From Pseudomonas azotoformans (GTDB lineage: Bacteria; Pseudomonadota; Gammaproteobacteria; Pseudomonadales; Pseudomonadaceae): DNA of 64,000 nt. The notes beneath the pieces are model-generated. The model was given only the letters and a program-made list of their open reading frames with translations, searched no databases and was not told the DNA's origin. Shown piece after piece: positions 38,317-47,843 of this stretch. The stretch lies in the NCBI RefSeq assembly GCF_001579805.1, contig NZ_CP014546.1:1302001-1366000 (forward strand), given 5' to 3'. Each line of letters opens with the position of its first letter. The stretch's first letter is position 1. Made by a program: the position numbers and the translations under genes.

Positions 38317-38371
38317 GGCGTGAACCTGCCGGGATGACTGAGCGGCAGGTTAGCAAGGGATCGTTACAGTC

Positions 38372-38401
38372 TGTAGTGAGCGGGCTTGCCCGCTCACTAC
38401 A
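38372..38401. repeat. REP-like palindrome
   Basis: TGTAGTGAGCGGG-CTTG-CCCGCTCACTACA, a perfect 13-bp stem typical of Pseudomonas REP elements, between the M23 gene and the response-regulator gene. It could also terminate the response-regulator transcript. Confidence 0.8.
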
Positions 38402-38403
38402 AA

Positions 38404-39312
38404 TCAGGCACCCGGCACAAAATGCTTCTGCGCCGTACCCCGTGCGATCAGGCGGGAGATGTAGTCGAGCTTCTGCGCGTCCTGGTCAATAAACCGGAAG
38501 GTCAGCTGCAGCCAATCGCTGTCAGGCTTGGGCTCAAAGGCGACGATGGCGTGCAGGTAGCCGTTGAGACGGGCCACTTCGGCGTTGTCGCCCTGCTCCA
38601 GGTCGAGCACGGCGCTTTCAAGTACCTGAGGCAGGACTTCGCCACGACGTACCACCAGCAGCGCTTCCTTGATGCTCAGCGCCTTGATCACGCATTGCTG
38701 GTTGCCGCTGGACAGGCGCAGCTGGCCCTGGCCACGACCGCCGGCCGGCGCTGCTGAAGGGGCTTGTACCGGCGGGCTGTTGAGCAAGCCTTTGCTCGGC
38801 GCTGGAGCGGCTGCAACAACCGGCGCCGCACGCGCCGCTTCGGGCTTACCGCCGGTCAGTGCGCTCAGGGAATCGTTACCGAAGGCAGAGTTCATTTTGG
38901 TCGGAGCACTGGCGACCAAGGCGTCGAGGCGCCCGATTTTGTGCAGGGCCTGCTTGACCTTGTTCAACAACTGCTCGTTGGTGAACGGCTTGCTGACGTA
39001 ACCCGATACTCCGGCCTGGATGGCCTGGACCACGTTTTCCTTGTCGCCACGGCTGGTCACCATCACGAACGGCATTGCCTTGAGGTGAGGCTGCTCACGG
39101 CACCAGGTCAACAATTCAAGGCCGGACATCTCCGGCATTTCCCAGTCGCACAGCACCAGGTCGAAGCTCTCGCGCATCAGGATGGCCTGGGCCTTTTTGC
39201 CGTTCACCGCGTCTTCAAGCTTGATCCCGGGGAAGTAGTTGCGCAGGCACTTCTTCACCAAGTCGCGGATAAACGAGGCGTCATCCACCACCAATACACT
39301 GACTTTACTCAT
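38404..39312 (-). CDS. Response regulator with CheY-like receiver and probable PilZ-like C-terminal domain
   Basis: 302 residues. Receiver with DD (10-11), phospho-acceptor Asp56 (LVLCDWEMP) and GYVSKPF; an Ala/Pro-rich linker about 150-190; then a beta-rich C-terminal domain (LSSGNQQCVIKALSIKEALLVVRRGEVLPQVLESAVL ... DYISRLIARG). The C-terminal part resembles PilZ folds, but I do not see a clear RxxxR c-di-GMP motif. It sits between the pho and pst genes, as PA5364 does. No cognate kinase nearby apart from PhoR. Confidence 0.82.
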   Translation of the reverse strand: MSKVSVLVVDDASFIRDLVKKCLRNYFPGIKLEDAVNGKKAQAILMRESFDLVLCDWEMPEMSGLELLTWCREQPHLKAMPFVMVTSRGDKENVVQAIQAGVSGYVSKPFTNEQLLNKVKQALHKIGRLDALVASAPTKMNSAFGNDSLSALTGGKPEAARAAPVVAAAPAPSKGLLNSPPVQAPSAAPAGGRGQGQLRLSSGNQQCVIKALSIKEALLVVRRGEVLPQVLESAVLDLEQGDNAEVARLNGYLHAIVAFEPKPDSDWLQLTFRFIDQDAQKLDYISRLIARGTAQKHFVPGA

Positions 39313-39439
39313 CGACCCTTCATCCTAATTAAAACTTCGGCACGCAAGACGCCTGACTGATGGCATTTTGCCAAAACTCGGTAGTCACGTTGGGAATTTA
39401 TCTCGCTCAACGTGCAAAAAATTCAGTGGCCACAAACAA

Positions 39440-39467
39440 AAACGCCCGACCAAAGGCCGGGCGTTAA
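39440..39467 (-). terminator. Terminator downstream of phoU
   Basis: Minus-strand stem AACGCCCGGCC/GGTCGGGCGTT followed by TTTTTGTTT. The rest of the 169 bases between phoU and the response-regulator gene contains that gene's promoter; nothing else seen. Confidence 0.82.
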
Positions 39468-39481
39468 TTTCTCGGGCAACC

Positions 39482-40243
39482 TTACTTATCGTCAGTTTGG
39501 CCCGGAACATTAGGGATAAGATCAGCCGAACCTTCAACTTCGGCCTTCATGCGCTTGAGGCCCATGTGCCGTACGTCGGTGCCGCGCACCAGGTAAATCA
39601 CCAATTCCGAGATATTGCGCGCGTGGTCGCCGATACGCTCCAGGGAACGCAGCACCCAGATAATGCTCAAGACCCGCGAGATAGAGCGGGGGTCTTCCAT
39701 CATGTAGGTCGCGAGTTCACGCAGCGCGGTCTTGTATTCGCGGTCGATGATCTTGTCGTACTGGGCCACCGACAGTGCCAGCTCAGCATCGAAGCGAGCA
39801 AAGGCGTCGAGGGCATCGCGCACCATGTTGCGCACCTGGTCGCCGATGTGGCGCACTTCCACGTAACCGCGCGGCGCTTCGCCTTCTTCGCACAGTTGGA
39901 TGGCACGGCGGGCGATCTTGGTGGCTTCGTCGCCGATGCGCTCCAGGTCGATCACCGACTTGGAGATGCTGATGATCAAACGCAGGTCGGACGCCGCCGG
40001 CTGGCGACGGGCCAGAATGCGCAGGCATTCTTCGTCGATGTTGCGTTCCATCTGGTTGATCTGGTCGTCGATCTCACGCACTTGCTGGGCCAGGCCCGAG
40101 TCGGCCTCAATCAGCGCGGTGACGGCGTCGTTGACTTGCTTCTCCACCAGCCCGCCCATCGCCAGGAGGTGGCTGCGCACTTCCTCAAGCTCGGCGTTGA
40201 ACTGCGCGGAGATGTGGTGGGTAAGGCCTTCCTTCGAAATCAT
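39482..40243 (-). CDS. phoU: Phosphate signalling protein PhoU
   Basis: 253 residues, two three-helix bundles with the repeated E(x)IGDHA/ERIGDEA metal-binding motifs (LERIGDEATKIAR and LERIGDHARNISE). It couples the Pst transporter to PhoR and keeps the Pho regulon off in phosphate excess. ATG 40243 is chosen because GGAG lies 7 bases upstream; the longer frame runs into the intercistronic repeat. Last gene of the pst-phoU operon. Confidence 0.95.
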   Translation of the reverse strand: MISKEGLTHHISAQFNAELEEVRSHLLAMGGLVEKQVNDAVTALIEADSGLAQQVREIDDQINQMERNIDEECLRILARRQPAASDLRLIISISKSVIDLERIGDEATKIARRAIQLCEEGEAPRGYVEVRHIGDQVRNMVRDALDAFARFDAELALSVAQYDKIIDREYKTALRELATYMMEDPRSISRVLSIIWVLRSLERIGDHARNISELVIYLVRGTDVRHMGLKRMKAEVEGSADLIPNVPGQTDDK

Positions 40244-40259
40244 GGTTTTGCTCCGCAAA

Positions 40260-40351
40260 AGCTGTAAGCCGCAAGCTACAAGCTGCAAGCTGATGTGTGT
40301 CGTTAATCAAACTTCCTTTACTTGCCGCTTGAAACTTGCGGCTTGCAGCTG
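40260..40351. repeat. Long inverted repeat between pstB and phoU
   Basis: Left arm 40260-40292 and right arm 40321-40351 are imperfect inverted copies of the unit AGCTGCAAGCCGCAAG. Transcribed from the pst side it would fold into a large stem of about 30 bp. Confidence 0.78.
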
Positions 40352-40357
40352 CCCCAA

Positions 40358-41191
40358 CTAGCCATAACGACCGGTGATGTAGTCTTCGGTCTGCTTCTTC
40401 GCCGGATTGGTGAACAGGGTATCGGTATCGCCGAACTCCACCAGTTTGCCCATGTACATGAACGCGGTGTAGTCGGAAACCCGCGCCGCCTGTTGCATGT
40501 TGTGGGTCACGATGACGATGGTGAACTTGGATTTCAGCTCGTAGATCAGCTCTTCGACTTTCAGCGTGGAGATCGGGTCGAGTGCCGAGCAAGGTTCGTC
40601 GAGCAGCAGCACTTCCGGCTCAACCGCGATGGTGCGGGCAATGACCAGACGCTGTTGCTGACCGCCGGACAGGCCGAGGGCCGAGTCGTGCAGACGGTCT
40701 TTGACTTCGTCCCACAGCGCCGCGCCTTTCAAGGCCCACTCGACGGCTTCGTCGAGGATGCGCTTCTTGTTGATGCCCTGGATGCGCAGGCCGTAGACCA
40801 CGTTTTCGTAGATGGTCTTGGGGAACGGGTTGGGCTTCTGGAACACCATGCCCACGCGACGACGCAGCTCGGCCACGTCTTCGCCCTTGCGGTAGATATT
40901 GGTGCCGTAGAGGTTGATGGCACCGTCTACGCGGCAGCCGTCCACCAGGTCGTTCATGCGGTTGAAGGTGCGCAGCAGCGTGGACTTACCGCAGCCCGAC
41001 GGGCCGATGAAGGCGGTCACGCGCTGCTTGGGGATGTTCATGCTGACGTCGAACAGCGCCTGCTTTTCACCGTAGTACAGGCTCAGGCCCGGCACTTCGA
41101 TGGCCACGGTTTCCTGGGCCAGGCTCAGGCTCTGCTTGTCGCGACCCAGGGCAGACATGTTGATGCCGTGGGTGTGGGTGTCTTGTTGCAT
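40358..41191 (-). CDS. pstB: Phosphate ABC transporter ATPase PstB
   Basis: 277 residues. Walker [10 protein letters not shown], signature LSGGQQQR, Walker B LLLDEP, and the PstB-specific [10 protein letters not shown]. It powers high-affinity phosphate import with PstAC and PstS. ATG 41191 (MQQDTHTHG) has GGAG upstream; the longer frame to 41248 is inside a repeat. Confidence 0.97.
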   Translation of the reverse strand: MQQDTHTHGINMSALGRDKQSLSLAQETVAIEVPGLSLYYGEKQALFDVSMNIPKQRVTAFIGPSGCGKSTLLRTFNRMNDLVDGCRVDGAINLYGTNIYRKGEDVAELRRRVGMVFQKPNPFPKTIYENVVYGLRIQGINKKRILDEAVEWALKGAALWDEVKDRLHDSALGLSGGQQQRLVIARTIAVEPEVLLLDEPCSALDPISTLKVEELIYELKSKFTIVIVTHNMQQAARVSDYTAFMYMGKLVEFGDTDTLFTNPAKKQTEDYITGRYG

Positions 41192-41222
41192 GGTCTCACT
41201 CCGTTCGTAGCTGCCAGCCTTT

Positions 41223-41277
41223 AGCTGCAAGCTGCAAGATTTGAGCAAAAGCGGCTTGTAGCTTGCCGCTTGTGGCT
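41223..41277. repeat. Inverted repeat between pstA and pstB
   Basis: Left arm AGCTGCAAGCTGCAAG (41223-41238) and right arm GCGGCTTGTAGCTTGCCGC onward (41251-41277) are inverted copies of the same unit seen at 40260-40351. Confidence 0.72.
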
Positions 41278-41284
41278 AATAGCT

Positions 41285-42955
41285 TTAGCTGTCTAGCGCT
41301 TTGTATTTTTCGCGCAGGTGGTTACGGATCCACACCGCCGACAAGTTGAGCGTGGCGATCACCAGCACCAGCAGCAACGCAGTGGCGTACACCAGCGGCC
41401 GTGCGGCTTCGACGTTAGGGCTCTGGAAGCCGACGTCATAGATATGGAAGCCCAGGTGCATGATCTTCTGGTCCAGGTGCAGGTACGGGTAGTTGCCATC
41501 CAGCGGCAGCGACGGCGCCAGTTTCACCACACCGACCAGCATCAGCGGCGCCACTTCGCCCGCGGCGCGGGCCACGGCGAGGATCATGCCGGTCATCATC
41601 GCCGGGCTGGCCATCGGCAGCACGATCTTCCACAGCGTTTCCGCCTTGGTCGCGCCCAGTGCCAGGGAGCCTTCGCGTACGGTGCGAGGAATCCGCGCCA
41701 GGCCCTCTTCGGTGGCCACGATCACCACCGGCACCGCGAGCAGCGCCAGGGTCAGCGAGGCCCACAGCAGGCCCGGCGTGCCGAAGGTCGGCGCCGGCAG
41801 GGCTTCGGCGAAGAACAGGCGGTCAACCGAACCACCCAATACATACACGAAGAAGCCCAGGCCGAACACGCCGTAGACGATGGCCGGTACACCGGCCAGG
41901 TTGTTCACAGCGATACGGATGACGCGGGTCAGGGTGTTCTGCTTGGCGTATTCACGCAGGTACACCGCCGCCAGCACGCCGAACGGGGTGACGATCATCG
42001 CCATGATCAGGGTCATCATCACGGTGCCGAAGATGGCCGGGAAAATCCCGCCTTCGGTGTTGGCTTCCCGTGGGTCATCGCTGAGGAATTCCCAGACCTT
42101 GCTGAAGTAGAAGCCGATCTTGGTGATCGTGCCCATGGCGTTCGGCTGATAGGCGTGCACCACTTTGCCGATGCCGATTTCCACTTCCTTGCCGTTGCCG
42201 TCGCGGGCGGTCAGCGCGTCGCGGTTGAACTGGGCGTGCAGGTCGGCCAGGCGGGCTTCGATGTCCTGGTAGCGGGCATTCAGTTCTGCGCGGTCAGCAT
42301 CCATGTCGGCCTGGGCGGCAGCGTCGAGCTTGCCTTCCAGCTCCAGCTTGCGGCCGTGCAGGCGGATACGTTCGAGACCGGCGTTGATCGCGCCGATGTC
42401 GGATTTCTCCAGGGTCTTGAGCTGAGCGGCCAGCTTGTTGACGCGATCCACACGGGCCTGCAGCTCCGGCCATGCGGCCTCGCCTTCGGCGATGACCTTG
42501 CCGTCCTGCTTGACGTTGACCAGGGTGCCGTAGAAATTGCCCCACTCACGACGCTCGATGGTCATCAGGTTCGCCGGCGTGGTCTGGTCCTTGAGCCACT
42601 CGCCGACGATCCAGGTGAAGTCGTTGCCGTTCAGGTCACGGTTGCCGACCTTGATCAGCTCGCGGGTCATGAACTCCGGGCCTTGGTCCGGCACCGGCAG
42701 GCCAGCGCTTTTCAGGCGCTCGCGAGGCACTTCTTCTTTCTGCACCACTTCGCCGATGACGATATGGTTGGCCTGGCCCGGCACGTTGTAGTTGGCCTGG
42801 ATCAGGTCGGCCGGCCAGAAGTGGCCGAGGCCACGCACGGCAATCACCGCCAGCAAACCAATGGTCATGATGACCGCGATGGACACCGCGCCACCGCTGA
42901 TCCAGACGCCGGGGGCGCCGCTCTTGAACCATCCATTCAGGGAGTTCTGTTTCAC
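41285..42955 (-). CDS. pstA: Phosphate ABC transporter permease PstA
   Basis: 556 residues, GTG start. It is longer than E. coli PstA (about 300) because of an N-terminal helix followed by a periplasmic coiled insertion of about 250 residues (LKTLEKSDIGAINAGLERIRL). The C-terminal permease domain contains GMILAVARAAGEVAPL, the EAA-type loop. Such long forms occur in Pseudomonas. 15 bases after pstC. Confidence 0.95.
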   Translation of the reverse strand: MKQNSLNGWFKSGAPGVWISGGAVSIAVIMTIGLLAVIAVRGLGHFWPADLIQANYNVPGQANHIVIGEVVQKEEVPRERLKSAGLPVPDQGPEFMTRELIKVGNRDLNGNDFTWIVGEWLKDQTTPANLMTIERREWGNFYGTLVNVKQDGKVIAEGEAAWPELQARVDRVNKLAAQLKTLEKSDIGAINAGLERIRLHGRKLELEGKLDAAAQADMDADRAELNARYQDIEARLADLHAQFNRDALTARDGNGKEVEIGIGKVVHAYQPNAMGTITKIGFYFSKVWEFLSDDPREANTEGGIFPAIFGTVMMTLIMAMIVTPFGVLAAVYLREYAKQNTLTRVIRIAVNNLAGVPAIVYGVFGLGFFVYVLGGSVDRLFFAEALPAPTFGTPGLLWASLTLALLAVPVVIVATEEGLARIPRTVREGSLALGATKAETLWKIVLPMASPAMMTGMILAVARAAGEVAPLMLVGVVKLAPSLPLDGNYPYLHLDQKIMHLGFHIYDVGFQSPNVEAARPLVYATALLLVLVIATLNLSAVWIRNHLREKYKALDS

Positions 42956-42970
42956 AGACTTCTACCTTTC

Positions 42971-45256
42971 TTAAAGCGACGAGTATTTCTTGCGCAGACG
43001 CTGACGGATCAGCTCCGCGAGGGTGTTCATGATGAAGGTGAACAGCAGCAGCACCAGCGCCGAGAGGAACAGCACGCGGTAGTGACTGCCGCCGACTTCC
43101 GACTCGGGCATTTCCACCGCCACGTTGGCCGCCAGGGTGCGCAGGCCCTCGAACAGGTTCATCTCCATCACCGGGGTGTTACCGGTGGCCATCAACACGA
43201 TCATGGTCTCGCCGACAGCACGGCCCATGCCGATCATCAGCGCCGAGAAGATACCCGGGCTGGCGGTCAGGATGACCACGCGTGTCATGGTCTGCCACGG
43301 TGTGGCGCCCAAGGCCAGCGAGCCCAGGGTCAAGCCGCGCGGCACGCTGAACACGGCGTCTTCGGCGATGGAGTAGATGTTCGGGATCACTGCGAAGCCC
43401 ATGGCCAACCCGACTACCAGAGCGTTGCGCTGGTCGTAGGTGATGCCCAGGTCGTGGGAGATCCACATGCGCATGTCGCCGCCGAAGAACCAGGTTTCCA
43501 GGTACGGGCTCATGTACAGCGAGAGCCAGCCCACGAACAGGATCACCGGGATCAGGATCGCGCTTTCCCAACCATCGGGAACTCGCAGGCGGATCGATTC
43601 AGGCAAGCGGCTGAAGACAAAACCGGCCACCAGGATGCCAATCGGCAATAGCATCAACAGGCTGAAGATGCCCGGTAGATGCCCTTCCACATACGGCGCC
43701 AGGAAAAGGCCGGCGAAGAAGCCGAGGATCACCGTCGGCATGGCTTCCATCAGTTCGATCACCGGCTTGACCTTGCGACGCAGGCTCGGGGCCATGAAGT
43801 ACGCGGTGTAGATCGCGGCGGCAACGGCCAGAGGTGCAGCCAGCAGCATGGCGTAGAACGCAGCCTTCAGGGTGCCGAAGGTCAGCGGGGCCAGGCTCAT
43901 CTTGGGTTCGAAATCGGTGTTGGCGGCGGTCGATTGCCAGACGTATTTAGGCTCGTCGTAGTTCTCGTACCAAACCTTGCTCCACAGTGCGCTCCACGAC
44001 ACTTCCGGGTGCGGGTTGTCGAGCATCAACGGCTGCAGCTTGCCGCCGGCTTCGACGATCACGCGGTTGGCCCGTGGCGACATGCCGTACACGCCTTGGC
44101 CATCGACTACAGGGTCGACCAACAGGGTGCGGTGCGCGGTGCTGTGGAACACGCCGAACTTGCCGGAAGCATCGAGGGCGGTGAAGCCTTTGCGACGTTC
44201 TTCGGCAGAAATTTCTACGATAGGCGTTGTTCCCATCTGGAAGGTGCGGATCTGCTTGAAGCGCTGCTCGCCATCCGGGTCGCGGGCCATGAACCACTGG
44301 GCCAGGCCGCCTTTGGAGTTACCGACGATCAGCGAAATACCGCCCACCAGTTGCGTGCTGGCGGTGATTTCGGCCGTGCCGTCTTCGAGCAATTTGTAGC
44401 GCCCGTTGAGGCTCTTGTCGCGCAGGCTGAACACATCGGCCAGGGCGCGGCCGTTGATCACGTACAACCATTGCTGGCGTGGGTCGATGAAGATCGCCTT
44501 CACCGGCTCGGTCATCTGCGGCAGTTCGATGCGCTTCTGCTCGCTGGTGACTTCGCCGGTCATCATGTTTTCTTCGCGGCTCAGGGACAGCACGTTCAAG
44601 TGCGAACCGGCGGAACCTGCAACCACCAAGGTAGAATCGGTGGCGTTAAGGGCGACATGCTCCAGTGGGCGACCGGCGTCATCCAGCACGATCGGCGTTT
44701 CACCGTAGGGGTATTCGATCGCAGGGGTAATGGTTTTCTTGCCGTCCGGGTAGGACACTTTATAAGTGTGGCGGAACACCATGGACTGGCCATTGGACAG
44801 ACCGAGGATCACCAACGGGCTACCGGGCTGGTCTTCACCGATAGAGGCAACGCGGGTGCCGGCAGGCAGTGGCAGGTCGACGCGCTTGAGTTCAGCGCCG
44901 GTTTCCACATTAAAGAACAGTGCCTGGCCCTTGTCGGAAACCCGCATGGCGACTTGGTTCTGTTCTTCGAGGGAGATCATCAGCGGCTTGCCCGCGTCCT
45001 GGATCCAGGCCGGGGTCAGGGCGTCTTCCTTGGTCAATGAGGCACCTTGGAACAGCGGCGCGACGACATAAGCAAGAAAGAAGAAAATCAGGGTGATGGC
45101 GCCGAGGACGGCGAGGCCGCCGACCAGCACATACCAACGGGTCAGGCGATCCTTGAGCGCGCGAATGCGGCGCTTGCGTTGCAGCTCAGGCGTATTGAAA
45201 TCAATGCGCTTGGGGGGAGAAGTCGTCGTCATGGTGGAATTGGCCAGATCATTCAT
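42971..45256 (-). CDS. pstC: Phosphate ABC transporter permease PstC
   Basis: 761 residues from ATG 45256 (MNDLANSTM); GTG 45262 and ATG 45232 in the same frame are alternatives. One N-terminal helix is followed by a ~350-residue periplasmic beta-rich insert, then the permease domain with PWQTMTRVV and GMGRAVGETM. Standard PstC is about 320 residues, so the insert is large. Its own Pho box lies directly upstream. Confidence 0.95.
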   Translation of the reverse strand: MNDLANSTMTTTSPPKRIDFNTPELQRKRRIRALKDRLTRWYVLVGGLAVLGAITLIFFFLAYVVAPLFQGASLTKEDALTPAWIQDAGKPLMISLEEQNQVAMRVSDKGQALFFNVETGAELKRVDLPLPAGTRVASIGEDQPGSPLVILGLSNGQSMVFRHTYKVSYPDGKKTITPAIEYPYGETPIVLDDAGRPLEHVALNATDSTLVVAGSAGSHLNVLSLSREENMMTGEVTSEQKRIELPQMTEPVKAIFIDPRQQWLYVINGRALADVFSLRDKSLNGRYKLLEDGTAEITASTQLVGGISLIVGNSKGGLAQWFMARDPDGEQRFKQIRTFQMGTTPIVEISAEERRKGFTALDASGKFGVFHSTAHRTLLVDPVVDGQGVYGMSPRANRVIVEAGGKLQPLMLDNPHPEVSWSALWSKVWYENYDEPKYVWQSTAANTDFEPKMSLAPLTFGTLKAAFYAMLLAAPLAVAAAIYTAYFMAPSLRRKVKPVIELMEAMPTVILGFFAGLFLAPYVEGHLPGIFSLLMLLPIGILVAGFVFSRLPESIRLRVPDGWESAILIPVILFVGWLSLYMSPYLETWFFGGDMRMWISHDLGITYDQRNALVVGLAMGFAVIPNIYSIAEDAVFSVPRGLTLGSLALGATPWQTMTRVVILTASPGIFSALMIGMGRAVGETMIVLMATGNTPVMEMNLFEGLRTLAANVAVEMPESEVGGSHYRVLFLSALVLLLFTFIMNTLAELIRQRLRKKYSSL

Positions 45257-45262
45257 GCGCAC

Positions 45263-45296
45263 ACCCTAGCGATCCTGTATGACAGAAAGATGACAG
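45263..45296 (-). promoter_or_regulatory. Pho box and -10 element of pstC
   Basis: Minus-strand CTGTCAT-CTTT-CTGTCAT, a perfect Pho box (45279-45296), then 10 bases to TAGGGT (45263-45268). Transcription should begin near 45256, at or beside the pstC ATG, giving an almost leaderless message. Confidence 0.85.
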
Positions 45297-45356
45297 TGCA
45301 GTGACGCAACAAATCCGCCGCGAAGCAAGGCTGGCAGCGGACTAGAAAATTCGGAT

Positions 45357-45380
45357 GCGGGGCCGGTACTCCGGCCCCGC
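45357..45380 (-). terminator. Terminator or attenuating hairpin after pstS
   Basis: Perfect 10-bp stem GCGGGGCCGG/CCGGCCCCGC, 4-base loop, followed in the pstS direction by AATTTTC. It would reduce pstS readthrough into pstC. Confidence 0.78.
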
Positions 45381-45388
45381 AGAGGCAA

Positions 45389-46375
45389 TCAGTTGCCTTC
45401 TTTCAGACCCAGGTCAGCCAGGGCCTTGGCGGCGACTTTGGCTGGCAGTGGGATGTAGCCGTCTTTCACCACAACTTCCTGGCCCTGTTTGGACAGAACC
45501 AGCTTCACGAACTCAGCTTCCAGCGGGGCCAGAGGCTTGTTCGGGGCTTTGTTGACGTACACGTAGAGGAAACGCGACAGCGGGTATTTGCCGTTCAGGG
45601 CGTTTTCTTCACTGTCTTCGATGAAGTCAGTGCTGCCTTTCTTGGCCAAGGCCACGGTTTTCACACTGGCGGTCTTGTAGCCGATGCCCGAGTAACCGAT
45701 GCCGTTCAGCGAGGAGCTGATCGACTGCACGACCGAAGCCGAGCCAGGTTGTTCGTTCACGTTTGGCTTGTAGTCGCCTTTGCACAGGGCCTCTTCTTTG
45801 AAGTAGCCGTAGGTGCCGGATACCGAGTTACGACCGAACAGCTGAACCGGCTTGTTGGCCAGGTCGCCGGTCACACCCAGGTCACCCCAGGTTTTCACGT
45901 CGGCTTTGCCACCGCACAGACGAGTCGAGGAGAAGATCGCGTCGACTTGTTCCATGGTCAGGTGCTGGATCGGGTTGTCCTTGTGCACGAACACGGCCAG
46001 GGCATCCACGGCAACCGGGATAGCGGTTGGCTTGTAGCCGTACTTCTGCTCGAAGGCCGCCAGCTCGGTGTCCTTCATCTTGCGGCTCATCGGGCCCAGG
46101 TTGGAGGTGCCTTCAGTCAGCGCAGGTGGCGCAGTAGCAGAACCGGCAGCTTGAATCTGGATGTTGACGTTCGGGTATTCCTTTTTGTAACCCTCGGCCC
46201 ACAGGGTCATCAGGTTAGCCAGGGTATCGGAACCGACGCTGGACAAGTTGCCCGACACACCAGTGGTCTTCACGTACGCCGGGATTGCCGGATCAACACC
46301 AGCGGCCACCGCGTTGGCGGTCGCAACGCCAGCAGCGACAAAAGTCATTGCCGCCATCAAACGTTTCAGTTTCAT
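45389..46375 (-). CDS. pstS: Phosphate-binding periplasmic protein PstS
   Basis: 328 residues with a Sec signal (about 1-24, [20 protein letters not shown]). Family segments: GSDTLANLM (phosphate P-loop), [32 protein letters not shown]. Delivers phosphate to PstAC. The Pho box 80-95 bases upstream makes it strongly PhoB-dependent. Confidence 0.96.
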   Translation of the reverse strand: MKLKRLMAAMTFVAAGVATANAVAAGVDPAIPAYVKTTGVSGNLSSVGSDTLANLMTLWAEGYKKEYPNVNIQIQAAGSATAPPALTEGTSNLGPMSRKMKDTELAAFEQKYGYKPTAIPVAVDALAVFVHKDNPIQHLTMEQVDAIFSSTRLCGGKADVKTWGDLGVTGDLANKPVQLFGRNSVSGTYGYFKEEALCKGDYKPNVNEQPGSASVVQSISSSLNGIGYSGIGYKTASVKTVALAKKGSTDFIEDSEENALNGKYPLSRFLYVYVNKAPNKPLAPLEAEFVKLVLSKQGQEVVVKDGYIPLPAKVAAKALADLGLKEGN

Positions 46376-46437
46376 GCCTTGCTCCTAGCAGATAGGGATA
46401 GTTGGATCGGGGCCAAGTATCGGGAGGCCGTGTGAAC

Positions 46438-46471
46438 ACTCTATGTCTGGAATGTGACAGTTAGATGAAAG
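46438..46471 (-). promoter_or_regulatory. Pho box and -10 element of pstS
   Basis: Minus-strand CTTTCAT-CTAA-CTGTCAC (46454-46471), then 10 bases to TAGAGT (46438-46443). Same geometry as the phoB and pstC sites. Confidence 0.78.
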
Positions 46472-46553
46472 GCCACTATTGGCAAGGAGAAGGGGCGCAG
46501 CGAGGAGTTGCCATCGCTCCCACGCAGGGCGCGGGAGCGATAATGTCAAGGAA

Positions 46554-47843
46554 TCAGCGCGAACGCTTCCACAGATACCCACCCACCACCATCCCCATCA
46601 AGCACAGGGCGGCAACGTAGTAAGCCGGACCCATCGGGCTTTCCTTCATCAGCAGCGACACCGCCAGCGGCGTCAGCCCGCCGAATACGGCGTAGGCCAC
46701 GTTGTAGGAGAACGACAGGCCACTGAAGCGCACCACAGGCGGAAAAGCCTTGACCATCACGTAGGGAACGACGCCGATGGTGCCCACGAACAGGCCGGTC
46801 AGTGCGTACAGCGGGAACAACCAATCCGGGTGGGCCATAAGGCTGTGATACAGCGTCCAGGACGTCGCCAGCAGCAGTGCGCAACCGGTGACCAGCACGC
46901 GGCCGGCGCCGAAGCGGTCGGCTAATGCACCGGAAGCGATGCAACCCAGGCTCAGGGTGACAATGGCCAGGCTGTTGGCCTGCAGCGCAACAGTCGGGCT
47001 GAAGTGGTAGACGGTTTGCAGCACGGTCGGGGTCATCAGGATGACCACCACGACGCCAGCCGACAGCAGCCAGGTCAGCAGCATCGACAACACGATGGCG
47101 CCACGGTGATCACGCAGGACCGCGCGCAAAGGCAGTTCGGCGGCCAGGGTCTTGCGCTGCTGCATTTCGGCAAAGATCGGTGTTTCATGCAGCCAGCGGC
47201 GCAGGTACACCGACAGCAGGCCGAACACGCCGCCGAGCAGGAACGGGATGCGCCAGGCGAAATCCGAGACCTGCTCCGGGCTATAAAGCGTATTGATCGC
47301 CGTGGCCACCAGCGAACCCAGCAAGATACCGGCAGTCAGGCCGCTGGTCAGGGTGCCGCAGGCGTAGCCGATATGGCGTGGCGGTACGTGTTCGGAGACG
47401 AACACCCAGGCGCCTGGCACTTCACCACCAATCGCAGCGCCCTGGATGATGCGCATCAGCAGCAACAGCACCGGTGCCCACAGGCCGATCTGCGCGTAGG
47501 TCGGCAGCAGGCCCATGATCAGGGTCGGCACGGCCATCATGAAGATGCTCAGGGTGAACATTTTCTTGCGGCCCAGCAGGTCGCCGAAGTGCGCCATGAT
47601 AATGCCGCCCAGGGGGCGCGCCAGGTAGCCGGCGGCGAAGATGCCGAAGGTCTGCATCATGCGCAGCCATTCAGGCATGTCCACGGGGAAGAAGAGTTTC
47701 CCGACCACGGTGGCGAAAAACACGAAAATGATGAAATCATAAAACTCCAGCGCCCCGCCCAAGGCAGACAGCGACAGGGTTTTGTAGTCGTTGCGGGTCA
47801 GCGGGCGCGAAGGTTGCGCACTGCTTGCGGGCACGGAGGACAT
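46554..47843 (-). CDS. MFS metabolite/H+ symporter (MHS family)
   Basis: 429 residues, 12 hydrophobic segments, with the MHS-type N-terminus (SLSALGGALEFYDFIIF) and the MFS loop motif GDLLGRKKMF after helix 2. Substrate not readable from sequence; relatives carry dicarboxylates, proline/betaine or other small acids. ATG 47843 is used because earlier codons run into non-conserved sequence. Matches PA5370 in position. Confidence 0.87.
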   Translation of the reverse strand: MSSVPASSAQPSRPLTRNDYKTLSLSALGGALEFYDFIIFVFFATVVGKLFFPVDMPEWLRMMQTFGIFAAGYLARPLGGIIMAHFGDLLGRKKMFTLSIFMMAVPTLIMGLLPTYAQIGLWAPVLLLLMRIIQGAAIGGEVPGAWVFVSEHVPPRHIGYACGTLTSGLTAGILLGSLVATAINTLYSPEQVSDFAWRIPFLLGGVFGLLSVYLRRWLHETPIFAEMQQRKTLAAELPLRAVLRDHRGAIVLSMLLTWLLSAGVVVVILMTPTVLQTVYHFSPTVALQANSLAIVTLSLGCIASGALADRFGAGRVLVTGCALLLATSWTLYHSLMAHPDWLFPLYALTGLFVGTIGVVPYVMVKAFPPVVRFSGLSFSYNVAYAVFGGLTPLAVSLLMKESPMGPAYYVAALCLMGMVVGGYLWKRSR

